A stretch of 64,000 bases of DNA from Trichomonas vaginalis G3 (taxonomy: Eukaryota > Parabasalia > Trichomonadida > Trichomonadidae). The number at the start of each line of letters is the position of its first letter. Position 1 is the stretch's first letter. This document shows, one piece after another, positions 52,152 through 62,404 of the stretch. A model generated the notes under the pieces. It saw nothing but the letters and a program-made list of their open reading frames with translations, searched no databases and had not been told where the DNA came from. The DNA lies in assembly GCF_026262505.1 (NCBI RefSeq), contig NC_067203.1:248001-312000 (forward strand), in the 5' to 3' direction. A program made the position numbers and the translations under genes.

Positions 52152-53227
52152 TGTTATCCACAATATTTGTTTATATACTATGTTTTTTAGATCAAATCCT
52201 TTACATACAATTGTTCAAATATAATTTTCTCCATTTAATATTTATTTTATATTTTTTGTGCTTTATATAACTTATGGCGTCTACCGAACTATTTTACAGA
52301 CTCTTCTGAGCTCTTCCCACATATAAACATGTGACAATAACACATATATACTCCCTTCATATTCTGATCTCATGACATATTACCCCAAAAACTATATTTA
52401 TACAACACACCTCATAAAGTCTGATTTTACCCCTATCTAAGCGTTCAAAACCTATTTTCCCCGCGTAATCTGATTCTTCTGGCTCTGCTGATTCGATTTC
52501 TGCTGTCAGATCGTGAAAATATGCATCACACAATGAGATAAACGCAAATTACCTAACTTAATATTTTCCTTAAAATTGTCAATTCCTCGATCTTGACATA
52601 TTTATTATTTCCTCCGTTTTCCCTCACAAATATATTTAATTTTCTGAATAAGACGGATAATAAAATGAATATCTTAAAAACTAAAATACAAAATTAATGT
52701 TGAGTAATGACTAGATATAGTATGCACTTTTGAATTCATACATTTTTTGAAAAAATTGTATTTTCAAAAAAAGATGTTGTTTCAGTATGAACTTGAAGAG
52801 AAATTTTAAGGAAAATATTAAGTTAGGTAATTTGCGTTTATCTCATTGTGTGATGCATATTTTCACGATCTGACAGCAGAAATCGAATCAGCAGAGCCAG
52901 AAGAATCAGATTACGCGGGGAAAATAGGTTTTGAACGCTTAGATAGGGGTAAAATCAGACTTTATGAGGTGTGTTGTATAAATATAGTTTTTGGGGTAAT
53001 ATGTCATGAGATCAGAATATGAAGGGAGTATATATGTGTTATTGTCACATGTTTATATGTGGGAAGAGCTCAGAAGAGTCTGTAAAATAGTTCGGTAGAC
53101 GCCATAAGTTATATAAAGCACAAAAAATATAAAATAAATATTAAATGGAGAAAATTATATTTGAACAATTGTATGTAAAGGATTTGATCTAAAAAACATA
53201 GTATATAAACAAATATTGTGGATAACA
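52152..53227. other. Palindrome centre with asymmetric spacer 52578-52801
   Basis: The arms end at 52577 and restart at 52802. The 224-bp spacer is AT-rich and unique, with no gene. The flanking 0.4 kb on each side are arm sequence without frames. Confidence 0.75.
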
Positions 53228-53460
53228 CACTCTTGTCGCTCAAAGTTTTGCAATCACATTCTGATTGCAGAAGATTGTCTCATTCTGGGAGACATTCAGA
53301 GGCAATGTCTCCCGGAATGAGACACTGTGACCGACAAGAGTGCACAATACACTCTTGTCGCTCAAAGTTGCATCACATTCTGATTGCAGAAGATTGTCTC
53401 ATTCTGGGAGACATGCATGACAATGTCTCCCGGAATGAGACACTGTGACCGACAAGAGTG
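53228..53460. repeat. Pair of hairpin-bearing repeats, arm 2
   Basis: Units at 53228-53342 (115 bp) and 53350-53460 (111 bp) have the same 11-bp inverted ends as in arm 1. The second unit differs slightly from its arm 1 partner, so the arms are drifting here. Confidence 0.8.
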
Positions 53461-55607
53461 CACAATACACTTAATGTTTTCAAATTTTCCGATTTAAATT
53501 TAATCTTTATTTTCATCATCATTTATAGTCTTGTTCCTTTATACAGTTATAATAAATTATCGTCAGATTCTAATATTTAAGATTCTTACTACTCAATTCA
53601 ATATAATTATGTTAGTCACTCATATTCAGGAGAATAATTTAAAAATCTATAGCTCATATTTTGATAGTTATATATTTAGATGATATATATTGCAATTCCG
53701 GTTTCAACACGATCAAATGCCAAACCAAGACAAAATATATATGAATTTTCAAAATATCGATTTACATTAGAATCTATATCTAATTTTATCAATACACAAG
53801 TAGTGAATGTTCAATACATCTTTGAGCAACGTGAATAGCACAATTTTATAGGATTATTAGTTGATTATATAAAATATAAGCCAAATCGAATCTGCTGTAT
53901 AGTACTTTAGTTTATCATTGAATGTTAAATGTGTTCATATAAATATTTGAGTCAGATATCGCATTTTCTAATTTCAAAATTTATCTCATGAAGTTAGAAT
54001 TTATTTGATCATACAACATCATGTTAGTCAAACAGAGTTCAATGGCGATTCTAAAATGGAACAAATGCTTGTTTTATCAAAATGTTAAAATATTAATCTA
54101 AAAAACTTAATATCTAACCAAACCATTCTAGAATTATTATATACAGGTATGGGCAATCTAAATGCACACGGAATTCGGAAAATTAAAAAGAATATTTATG
54201 AGATTATTAAATCTTATGTAATTCAATGAAAAGTAGATAATATGAATATCATAGGCTATATATCAACATATGAGTTTTTGGTTTGACCAATACTATACTA
54301 ATGTGATCAAATTAATCTGATTTCTTAGATTTTCATTTGAAGCATTTGCAGTAGTAGGGGTACCTTTATATATTAACATATTAAAAATTGCGCTCCGATT
54401 CGCAGTTTCTTCATGATTTTGAGATTGCATTAGATTTCGCGATGCAGAAAAAAATCACTTTAGATTCCCGTCAAACTCTAAGTATAAGCATGTCTCTATA
54501 TGTAGAAACTGTCTGCGCTATTTATTTCCCGGCTCAAAAAACCACGGTGTCTGTGTGAGGAAAATACCCATTTTAGGACCCTGGGTAGGGGTCATGAAAA
54601 TTTTCCAAGAGTTGGAAATATAGGGTATTTTGTAACTCACGTATTTTCAAGCTCGCATTTGAAGGATAGCATACTTGCTGGTATTTATTTGATATAAAAT
54701 TCATTGCATCTCGGAAAATCAAAGTTCGCCGTAGCGAATTGTTAAAATAAATTTATTGTGAACCAAAAAATTTAATTAATGGTTTGGTTTGCAATCGTAT
54801 CATGATGCATTATTTCTCGCCTGATCCTTCGGTGTATATCAAAAGAAAAATTTTTATTTGAATAGAATAAGGATAAAATCATCGATAAATAGTCATTAAA
54901 CTCTTGTGTTTTTGCTTACATCAATAATGAATTCAATTTGTTATATACTGCTGAATCAAAATTGTATTTTTGAAATTATGCCGTATTCGAAATAGTTGAA
55001 AAATCTACTCTATTTTATGATAATATTTAAAGCATAGACCAGACATTTCGGTTTTTAAAGTTTGATGCTCTCTAATTTGGTTTGGCATGAAAAATTATCA
55101 AAGATAATGAGACGGAAGTTAATTTTTTTTTCTTTTTTAATTTCATTACTAGTCAAATGTGTCAGTACTTCTTTTTTGAAGAGTATTTCTTGTCTTATTA
55201 GTTTGCAAATAGTTGTGATACTTTTTACGGGCTTATAAATAAGCCCGAAAAAGTATCAAGCAACTATTAAAATATATATACTCACTTTTTAATCGTCGTC
55301 CCTCCTCTCAAAAAGTGACTAATATATTTTGAATATATTTGATGAAATTTCAATTAAAAAATGCATTTTATCTGAAATTTGTAAATAAACCAATGTCTTA
55401 TAAGATAGTTTTGCAATGGTGCATATGCCTATAGATTTATATGCTTACCATATAAGGGAAAAAGTGCTCACTCGCGCTCGCTATCGTAAAGTGTTCGCGT
55501 TCGCTCGCGCTCGCATTGAGGGAAACACCAGTATTCCCCATTATTCGAGAAAAAATTTAAAGATGCCATTTTATCTATAAAAGAATATTACACAAAAAAA
55601 GGAGGTG
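53461..55607. other. Non-coding arm 2 stretch
   Basis: This is the inverted counterpart of 49765-51914, with the same hairpin (55217-55257) and GC-rich repeat (about 55464-55515). No gene is seen. Confidence 0.55.
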
Positions 55608-56636
55608 ATGTCATTACAGATACTGAGTTTCCTTTCAGCGAAGTTCCCCGATAAAAGCCATTTCCTTATTGAAGAAGATAAAATTCAATTGTATTTAGAG
55701 ATTTTGAACTCAACAAACTACTACGCCATCAAATCCTGCAAGGACCTGGTCGCAACACTCTCTGAATTACATCCAAAACTTTTTTTACAATTTTTTGAAT
55801 TTTTTATTCCGAAAGATACAGAAGAAGTTATACCATCAGACATCAAATACATCAACAGTATACTCGAGTTACTGCCGCAAGACGACGAAAACGTCATGGA
55901 AGACCTTTGGACATTTTTCAAGTCAAAAACAGGAACTGACATCGATTTAAGCATCAACGATGGAGTTATTTATATACTTTCCCGTGCAATACAGCTCAAT
56001 ATGCAGCCAATTATCCAAAGATACTTGAATGACCCTGAATATCACCAAAAAAACGTTTTAGCGTCACTTTTTTCCACATTAGCCATGCATATATCTGTTG
56101 CATATTCTGTTCTTAACTCTCTTTTGTTTGTTTTACCCGATGACTTTGATTTTGAAAATTTTATTCCTTTTCCACGCGTGCAAGTCAACATTTCGACTGC
56201 TAAAAGCGATTTATGTCGGGATATATTGATTTTCTTGAGTCATCTCCTTGAAAGAGCTCCTTTTCTCGCTCATACTTTTTTTATCAAAGACGGATTAGTC
56301 TTTAATGTCATTGATTTCATGTCGTATGCACAGTTCAGCATACAAGAAGCTGCTTGCGCGTTGATGTCGAGGTTAATTCAAGTTTCTGATCCTTCATTTT
56401 TCGAAAATCTCGATCAAATGAAGATAATCAGCGATTTGATTAATGTTTTGGATGAAAACAGACAAGATCTGACTGAATTCATACTTGTTTCTATTTCTAT
56501 ACTGTTTTTCAGGCTGCCAATTGAGTTATTAAGAGAAAATTTGGATGTTGACATTCTTTTGTCACTTTATGATGCTGATTTATCAGAGAAATCGTTATTG
56601 ATACTTAAAGACATCCTAACTGCGCTTAATCCTTAA
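55608..56636 (+). CDS. Helical (armadillo-like) protein, arm 2 copy
   Basis: This is a second copy of the 342-residue protein, starting at ATG 55608. The translation appears the same as the arm 1 copy along its whole length, in clear contrast to the neighbouring ankyrin gene. This indicates a very recent duplication or continued conversion between arms. Fold and motifs are as for the arm 1 copy. Confidence 0.75.
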   Translation: MSLQILSFLSAKFPDKSHFLIEEDKIQLYLEILNSTNYYAIKSCKDLVATLSELHPKLFLQFFEFFIPKDTEEVIPSDIKYINSILELLPQDDENVMEDLWTFFKSKTGTDIDLSINDGVIYILSRAIQLNMQPIIQRYLNDPEYHQKNVLASLFSTLAMHISVAYSVLNSLLFVLPDDFDFENFIPFPRVQVNISTAKSDLCRDILIFLSHLLERAPFLAHTFFIKDGLVFNVIDFMSYAQFSIQEAACALMSRLIQVSDPSFFENLDQMKIISDLINVLDENRQDLTEFILVSISILFFRLPIELLRENLDVDILLSLYDADLSEKSLLILKDILTALNP

Positions 56637-56954
56637 AATTATTTTGTTTTTTTTGTTATAAAAAAATATATTTATAAAATATCTTCAAAATTGATTGTAG
56701 GAAAAGCATCAATTTCAGATAATCGTAGCCTTTCTTATAGTCAATATACATTGTAACATGGGTGATTTCACCCAGCAATAAGGGGCTCAACTTTTGAGAG
56801 TTTTACATGGCATTTGACGACAAATGCCATGTAATTTATTCTCAGTGTATTGAATGTTTTGCGGACAAGTCATATAAAAATGTAATCGGAAATAAATGAA
56901 TATTCATAATTATCATTATGTGGATTCCATAAATTTACCACTTTACAAATTTTA
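56637..56954. other. Gap between helical and ankyrin gene, arm 2
   Basis: This 318-bp stretch mirrors 48418-48735 and contains the same ACATGGCATTTGACG/CATGCCATGT-type hairpin. No gene is seen. Confidence 0.5.
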
Positions 56955-58142
56955 ATGAGTCAGGGAATTGTTCTGAACTACGAATATATTGGCTCACATA
57001 TCAAAGATTATATTGAAGCGGATAATCTCTTTAGCACATTCGAAGTCGAAGATATCGAATCAATCATGAAATTCGCGAATTTAACACCTGACGAGTTCAA
57101 TTCTCTTCTTGCGCAATCTCATTCTGTCATTTCAGCACGTGAATTGTATGCCTGCACTCGAAATGCAAATGTTTCAATAAACAACCTACAAGATGCCGTT
57201 TCAACACTTAAATCAGTTCAAAAGTACATGAAGATGCGAGTTTTCGAAGGAATTATTGTCTTTTTAGAACAATTGCAAAAGGATCAATCCATTACAGCAC
57301 ATAAAATCGAAAAACTTCAAGCAGATTTAAATCAGATCCAAAAAGAAAAAGAAAACGTTGAGAAAGAGATGCAAACTCTTCACTCTCAACTAAAAGAGAA
57401 AGAAGGAAACGATTTACCAAAAGAATTTCTTTCGAAAATTTCGGAACTTAAAAATTCTGAAGATTTCAATCAAATCTACAAATTCTTTGAAGAAATTTCA
57501 GAAAAAGGAAATCAAAAAATGATGCAAAAAGCATGTGAAGAAGAACTTTGGAAAAAACAAAATCATGGTCATTATTATGGTACAAATGTACTTCATTATG
57601 CATCTTTACAAGGAAATCTGAGACTTGTTAAATCTCTCATTGAATGTGGCTGTGACAAAGAAATCAAAGACAAAAATGGTCGTACAGCTCTATTTTGTGC
57701 ATCATATTTTGGTCATCTTGAAGTTGTTCAATATCTTATCTCAGTTGGAGCTAATAAAGAAGCAAAGAATAATTATGGATCTACTCCACTCATTTATGCA
57801 TCATATAATGGTCATCTTGAAGTTGTTCAATATCTTATCTCAGTTGGAGCTAATAAAGAAGCAAAGAATAATTATGGATCTACTCCACTCATTTATGCAT
57901 CATATCATGGTTATCTTGAAATTGTTCAATATCTTATCTCAGTTGGAGCTAATAAAGAAGCAAAGAATAATGATGGATCTACTCCACTCATTGAGGCATC
58001 ATCATATGATAATCTTGAAGTTGTTAAATATCTTATCTCAGTTGGAGCTGATAAAGAAGCAAAGAATAATGAAGGAAAAACAGCACTTGATTGTTCGAAA
58101 GGAGCAGTAAGAGAATATTTATTATCAATTGCAAGAAAATAA
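56955..58142 (+). CDS. Ankyrin-repeat protein, arm 2 copy, two extra repeats
   Basis: This is a 395-residue protein. The N-terminal helical domain and coiled coil are nearly identical to the arm 1 copy. From residue 208 there are about five and a half ankyrin repeats; two units of the type GSTPLIYASYNGHLEVVQYL are additional, and several other repeat positions differ (for example KDKNGRTALFCASYFGHLEV where arm 1 has another sequence). Variation is therefore concentrated in the binding repeats. This pattern suggests repeat gain or loss and possible conversion from another family member. Confidence 0.85.
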   Translation: MSQGIVLNYEYIGSHIKDYIEADNLFSTFEVEDIESIMKFANLTPDEFNSLLAQSHSVISARELYACTRNANVSINNLQDAVSTLKSVQKYMKMRVFEGIIVFLEQLQKDQSITAHKIEKLQADLNQIQKEKENVEKEMQTLHSQLKEKEGNDLPKEFLSKISELKNSEDFNQIYKFFEEISEKGNQKMMQKACEEELWKKQNHGHYYGTNVLHYASLQGNLRLVKSLIECGCDKEIKDKNGRTALFCASYFGHLEVVQYLISVGANKEAKNNYGSTPLIYASYNGHLEVVQYLISVGANKEAKNNYGSTPLIYASYHGYLEIVQYLISVGANKEAKNNDGSTPLIEASSYDNLEVVKYLISVGADKEAKNNEGKTALDCSKGAVREYLLSIARK

Positions 58143-58504
58143 TTTGTTGATGTATTTGGTTATTATCTCTCAATCATTGTTACAAAAGATAAAGTTAATA
58201 TTTTTCCCCTATATATAATATAAGTATTTGTTTCCTTAAAACTGGAGCATACTGAGACTGTAAATTTCTTTATTTTATAGGTGGTTGAGCTGAATCATAG
58301 TTGCTCAATTTGAATCATAGCGTGCTCTCAATTTTGTTTGAATCTTTGAAATTTTTATATGTGCTATAATATTTCCTAAATTATTTTCACCTCGAATTTT
58401 TTATTTTGTAAAAAAATTGAATTGTGGTAAAAAAGAGTAGTGGCAATTGCTTTTTTTTTTGAAAAAACTTTTAGAAACTATATGAGTGGAGTAGATCCAT
58501 TATT
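58143..58504. other. Distal end of arm 2, with empty Polinton 1 site
   Basis: This intergenic sequence has no gene. TTATTT at 58381-58386 is the unfilled target of Polinton 1; bases 58387-58504 match 21899-22018 inverted. Confidence 0.85.
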
Positions 58505-58640
58505 AAAAAAAAAAAGGTATTGGGGCCTCCAGGCACTTCGTGCCCTCTAGCCCCGAAGATGTTAGTATAAAATGCAGTTTATATAAAATGAGGTTTTTTT
58601 GGGTATAGGGGGCTTCCCAGGGGCTGCGCCCCTTCTAGCC
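58505..58640 (+). repeat. Polinton 2 left terminal inverted repeat
   Basis: An A-tract of about 11 bases, then GGTATTGGGGCCTCCAGG and CACTTCGTGCCCTCTAGCC. A second related block, GGGGGCTTCCCAGGGGCTGC, follows at 58607-58640, so the terminal motif is present twice in tandem here. Confidence 0.8.
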
Positions 58641-58703
58641 CATAAAATTTTTGAAAGTCGTTGCTGTTGACTTTTTTTGTAGAGGACTCAAAATAGTATA
58701 ACT

Positions 58704-58985
58704 ATGTCCGGACAAGTAAGGGTCTATCGTCGCTACAGAAAAGTTACGGGCGTTCCAAGGAAGTATACTTTGAGAGACTCTTTAGAAACTTTAGACGTTT
58801 TACATAACCATCCATGTTTTTACTTTACATCCGATAAAAGTGGTTTGGAAACCGTTATGAGATGGTTAGAGGACATACATGACTATGAGTTTAGATATGA
58901 CAAGATAGAATATGAGAGAGGTCCTATAAACCGGAGAAAGTGTCATACAAACATCTGTCAAAAGCCGCTTTTTAACTTCACTTAA
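58704..58985 (+). pseudogene. Chimeric small frame: basic peptide start plus methyltransferase fragment
   Basis: The frame opens with a basic Arg/Tyr-rich peptide (MSGQVRVYRRYRKVTGVPRK) and then carries about 55 residues matching the C-terminal part of the adenine methyltransferase at 22334-23167 (SLETLDVLHNHPCFYFTSDK). It is a fossil recombinant between element parts. It lacks the methyltransferase cofactor and catalytic motifs. Confidence 0.65.
58978..58983 (+). promoter_or_regulatory. Initiator-like TCACTT
   Basis: TCACTT lies 4-9 bp before ATG 58987 and fits the trichomonad initiator consensus. The same motif precedes the homologous gene in Polinton 1 (45627-45632, minus strand). Confidence 0.55.
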
Positions 58986-58986
58986 A

Positions 58987-61900
58987 ATGCCACGTAAGCT
59001 ACGTAAGAATATACGTAAGAGGAAGAGAGCATTGAAACATCCAATAGTAAGACTGACACCACAACAACAGTTGCAACAACAAATGCTGAATGACCCCACT
59101 ATGTTGCAACAAATGTCAAGCAATCCTATGCTTTTAAACCGAGTTGTTGGTGCACAGAGTGGAGGTTTAAGAGCGGCACTTTTAGCGAAAATGGCAGGCT
59201 ATGGTGGAGCTGCAGACGGAACAGCCTATAACCCTCAAAGTCAAATGAATTTGAGTTCACTCAAAAATCAAATAACAGATGTCAAAAAGTCAAACATAGA
59301 CATACAGAAGCAAATAGGTGAAAACGAAAAGAAACTAGAATATGACAGACACACAAAGAAACTCAATGAGTTAAACGTAGAGAAAAAGAAGAAAGAAGAA
59401 CAACTGAAAGAACTAAGTACAGAGGAATATTCGAAAAAAGTGTCAGAAAAAGCAGCAGAAGTAGCAAAAATGGAACAAGATGTTTTAAATTTGAAAAACC
59501 ATACTACTCAATATAAAGTACTGAAAGATGAAGAGATAAAACAAAAAGCCCTGAAGACATATATGGATAGCGATGAGTATAAAAAAGAAGTTGAAGCAAA
59601 TGTAAAGGCAGAAAAACTTTTACAGTTGCAAAACCAAACCGTACAGTATGAAAACTTAGCACAAGAAAGTAAAAATAACGACGCAGCCATGCAAAAGGCA
59701 ATGAAAAGCGCAGAATATATAAAAGCTAACAATGACTGGTTAGATGCCCAAGCCAACGCTAAAGCAGCCCAGCTTATAGGGTCAATAAGGACAAAAATAC
59801 AAGCGGATGAAGACAGTTCAAATGAAGCTTTAACAAATGCTGACTTTAAGAACGCCTTCGAAGCTCTTCATAGTAAGGTGAAACAAGTGAACGACTTCTC
59901 ATCTGGAAAGAAACTGAAGTCTGAAGGTTTCGACAAAGAGTTAAAAGAAGTAGCACAAAATATGACGAAAATAACAGATGCAGCAACGAGACAGGCAGTT
60001 CAAAGTGCCTATGACGCCGTTAGAGCAACTGTTGTGAAAAGTCAAGAAAAAGAGTTACAACAGACCAAAACAGACCTAGTAAATGCTTTCTTAAAAACGA
60101 AAAGTCAGGTAGGACATTACGCTGCAGATGGAACATATGTGCCAGCTGGTGGAACTTATATACCAGCTGGTGGAACTTATATACTAGCTAGTGGAACTTA
60201 TATACCACCAAACCCTCCAAGAGAAGCACCTGCACCAGGACTACCTAAAACATTTACATCGTCACATGGACACAGACACAGGCATGCACCAAAACCAACA
60301 CAACAACCAACACAACAACCAACACAACAACCAACACAACAACCAACACAACAACCAACAGTTCAAAACCCTGCACAACAACCACCTCCACAATCAGCAC
60401 AACAACCAACAGTTCAAAACCCTGCACAACAACAACAACCACAAACAGAGCAAGGACATAAAAGAAGTAGAGAACAAGGAAACCAAGAATTCTTAAAAAT
60501 GCTTAAAGAAGAGTATGGTTACCCAGATACTATTGACTTTAGTGACAGATATAAAGAAGCTATTAGAAAGTTCAATGAAGGAAATACTGACCCGAACCTA
60601 TTTAGCTTTATGACTCAGCACCAAATCGAATATAATCTCAAACCTGGAAAATACAAGCTCACTAAGGGATATGATTTAATAGCATATCATCCAAATGACA
60701 TGGATGAATTTACTCCGAGATATTTGATGTCAGAGCTAAATGACGATTCAACTCTCTTCATAAAACGCGTAAAAAATAGAGACGGAACGAAAGAAGAAAG
60801 GCTTATGAATGCGGATGACTTAAATAGGGAATTTGCTAAAAACCGTCTCGGAATATATGAAATGCCAGCAGATGAGGTACAAGAAACTCCACAGGAAGAA
60901 TTTCAGATACAACCAGACATGGATGAAATAGTTCAGCAACAACAGCTAGAAGAGCCTGAAGGAAACGAACAAGTCCCTCCTTTGGAAACTAACTTCACAG
61001 AACTAGATGAAGATTTGGAACAGCCGAAAAATCTTGACCCTCAACAAGAGTATGCGGAGAATATGGAATATTTCCAAGAGTCTAAAAAAAATTCGGCTGA
61101 CATAGTAGAAGAATATCGAAAAATGTTTGCCGACATACAAAAGACTCCAACACCAGATGAAAATATTCAGCATAGAATGGAAGAACTGAAAGAAAATGTA
61201 CACAAATACAACAACCCTTTTTACTTACGAGCATTTAACGTTCAATCTTCGGATGAACTCGGTGAAAATAAAAGGTTAAATTTCAAGAAAACATATAGAA
61301 ATGAAACATTGTTTAAAGTTCATTCAGAACCTAACCAAGATGGAAACAAACCTACTTTTGTTTCTGCAGACGATGGAACTACAATGAGATGGGGTCATAA
61401 AGCTAATCCGGATAGGTGGTTCATAAACTTACAACCACAATTCCAAGAAGTTGTAGACGCAATGGAAGTCAATGGTGAACGAGATATAGCTGGTATTTTA
61501 AGCGCGGCTTTAATGCCATTGAAAGATATGAAACATGCAGATATTTTGGACCAGTATGAAATGAACATGGCTGATGGAAATATAACACCTGACGTTCTAG
61601 AACATTTATCTCAAAGAACTACACAGAACCATAGAGATGGTATATTTGGTGAAGAGTTTAGAAAGAAGTTAGGGAGAGAGAAGGAAGAGAACCTATTGTA
61701 CATGACCTTGCAAACGAAAGTTTGCAAAATGTCATAAAAACTTACTTTGCAGACGATGAACTGAGAAGGGATGAATATTTAAGAAAACTCAAATTGACAG
61801 TACCAAATGAAATGTTAGTATTGAAAAACATGTTCCTTGACAAAATAAAACCAACTACAGAAATAAACGACGCAAGACTGAAAGATTGGGTAAAAGCTTT

Positions 61901-62372
61901 CCCATTCACAAAAGATATAGTTGGTAACATGGAAAGAAAACCAGAATGGCTACAAAAACATATATTTGGAAACGAGCATATTCCATATGGACAGGCACTG
62001 TTTGAAGAGCTTGAACCGGAAACTCAGGAAAGAGTCATGCAAACAATACGCAACGACTCAAATACAAACTATGACAAACTCTTTCTAGGATATAGGTTAC
62101 CTGAGATGGGCGACCAGAGCCCAAAGGCAAAAAGGACATGGGAAATTTACAACATACTAGGTGAACATGAGGCAAAGATGCAACAACTTGAAGCAGAGGG
62201 CAAGTTACCAAAAGCGACACCAAAGAAGAAGAGAAGAGTAGAACAAAGTGAAAGTAGTGAAGAAGTAATTTCATCTAGTGAAAGTAGTGGCAATGAAGGA
62301 AAAAGAAGAGTTAAAAACTCAGTCAGGAAGAAAGTAAAGCTTGGTCCACGTGGGTTCTATTATGACACATAA
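58987..62372 (+). pseudogene. Large structural-type gene of Polinton 2 (broken)
   Basis: This is the counterpart of 42402-45623 and is better kept: one frame is open for 916 codons (58987-61737). The order is basic start (PRKLRKNIRKRKRALKH), Gln/Met-rich stretch, coiled coil, PAGGTYIPAGGTYI repeats, QQPTQQPTQQP repeats, acidic linker, then a globular region (GTTMRWGHKANPDRWFINL). The C-terminal part includes a Ser/Glu-rich basic patch (KKKRRVEQSESSEEV). The Pro/Gln repeats differ in number from Polinton 1. It is broken, about one break. Confidence 0.65.
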
Positions 62373-62404
62373 ACCCAACTATTCTATATTTTTACCCATA
62401 TGAA

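Larger units (their letters stand above)
52802..58504 (-). repeat. Host palindrome arm 2
   Basis: This is the inverted copy of arm 1 and is longer by about 204 bp of ankyrin coding sequence. It runs through the empty Polinton 1 site (TTATTT, 58381-58386) and on to the Polinton 2 insertion point. Confidence 0.95.

Noticed and set aside
51955-52161. 68- and 76-codon frames (also at 53218-53448)
   Set aside because: They read through the 115-bp foldback units and repeat with them; better explained as hairpin repeats.
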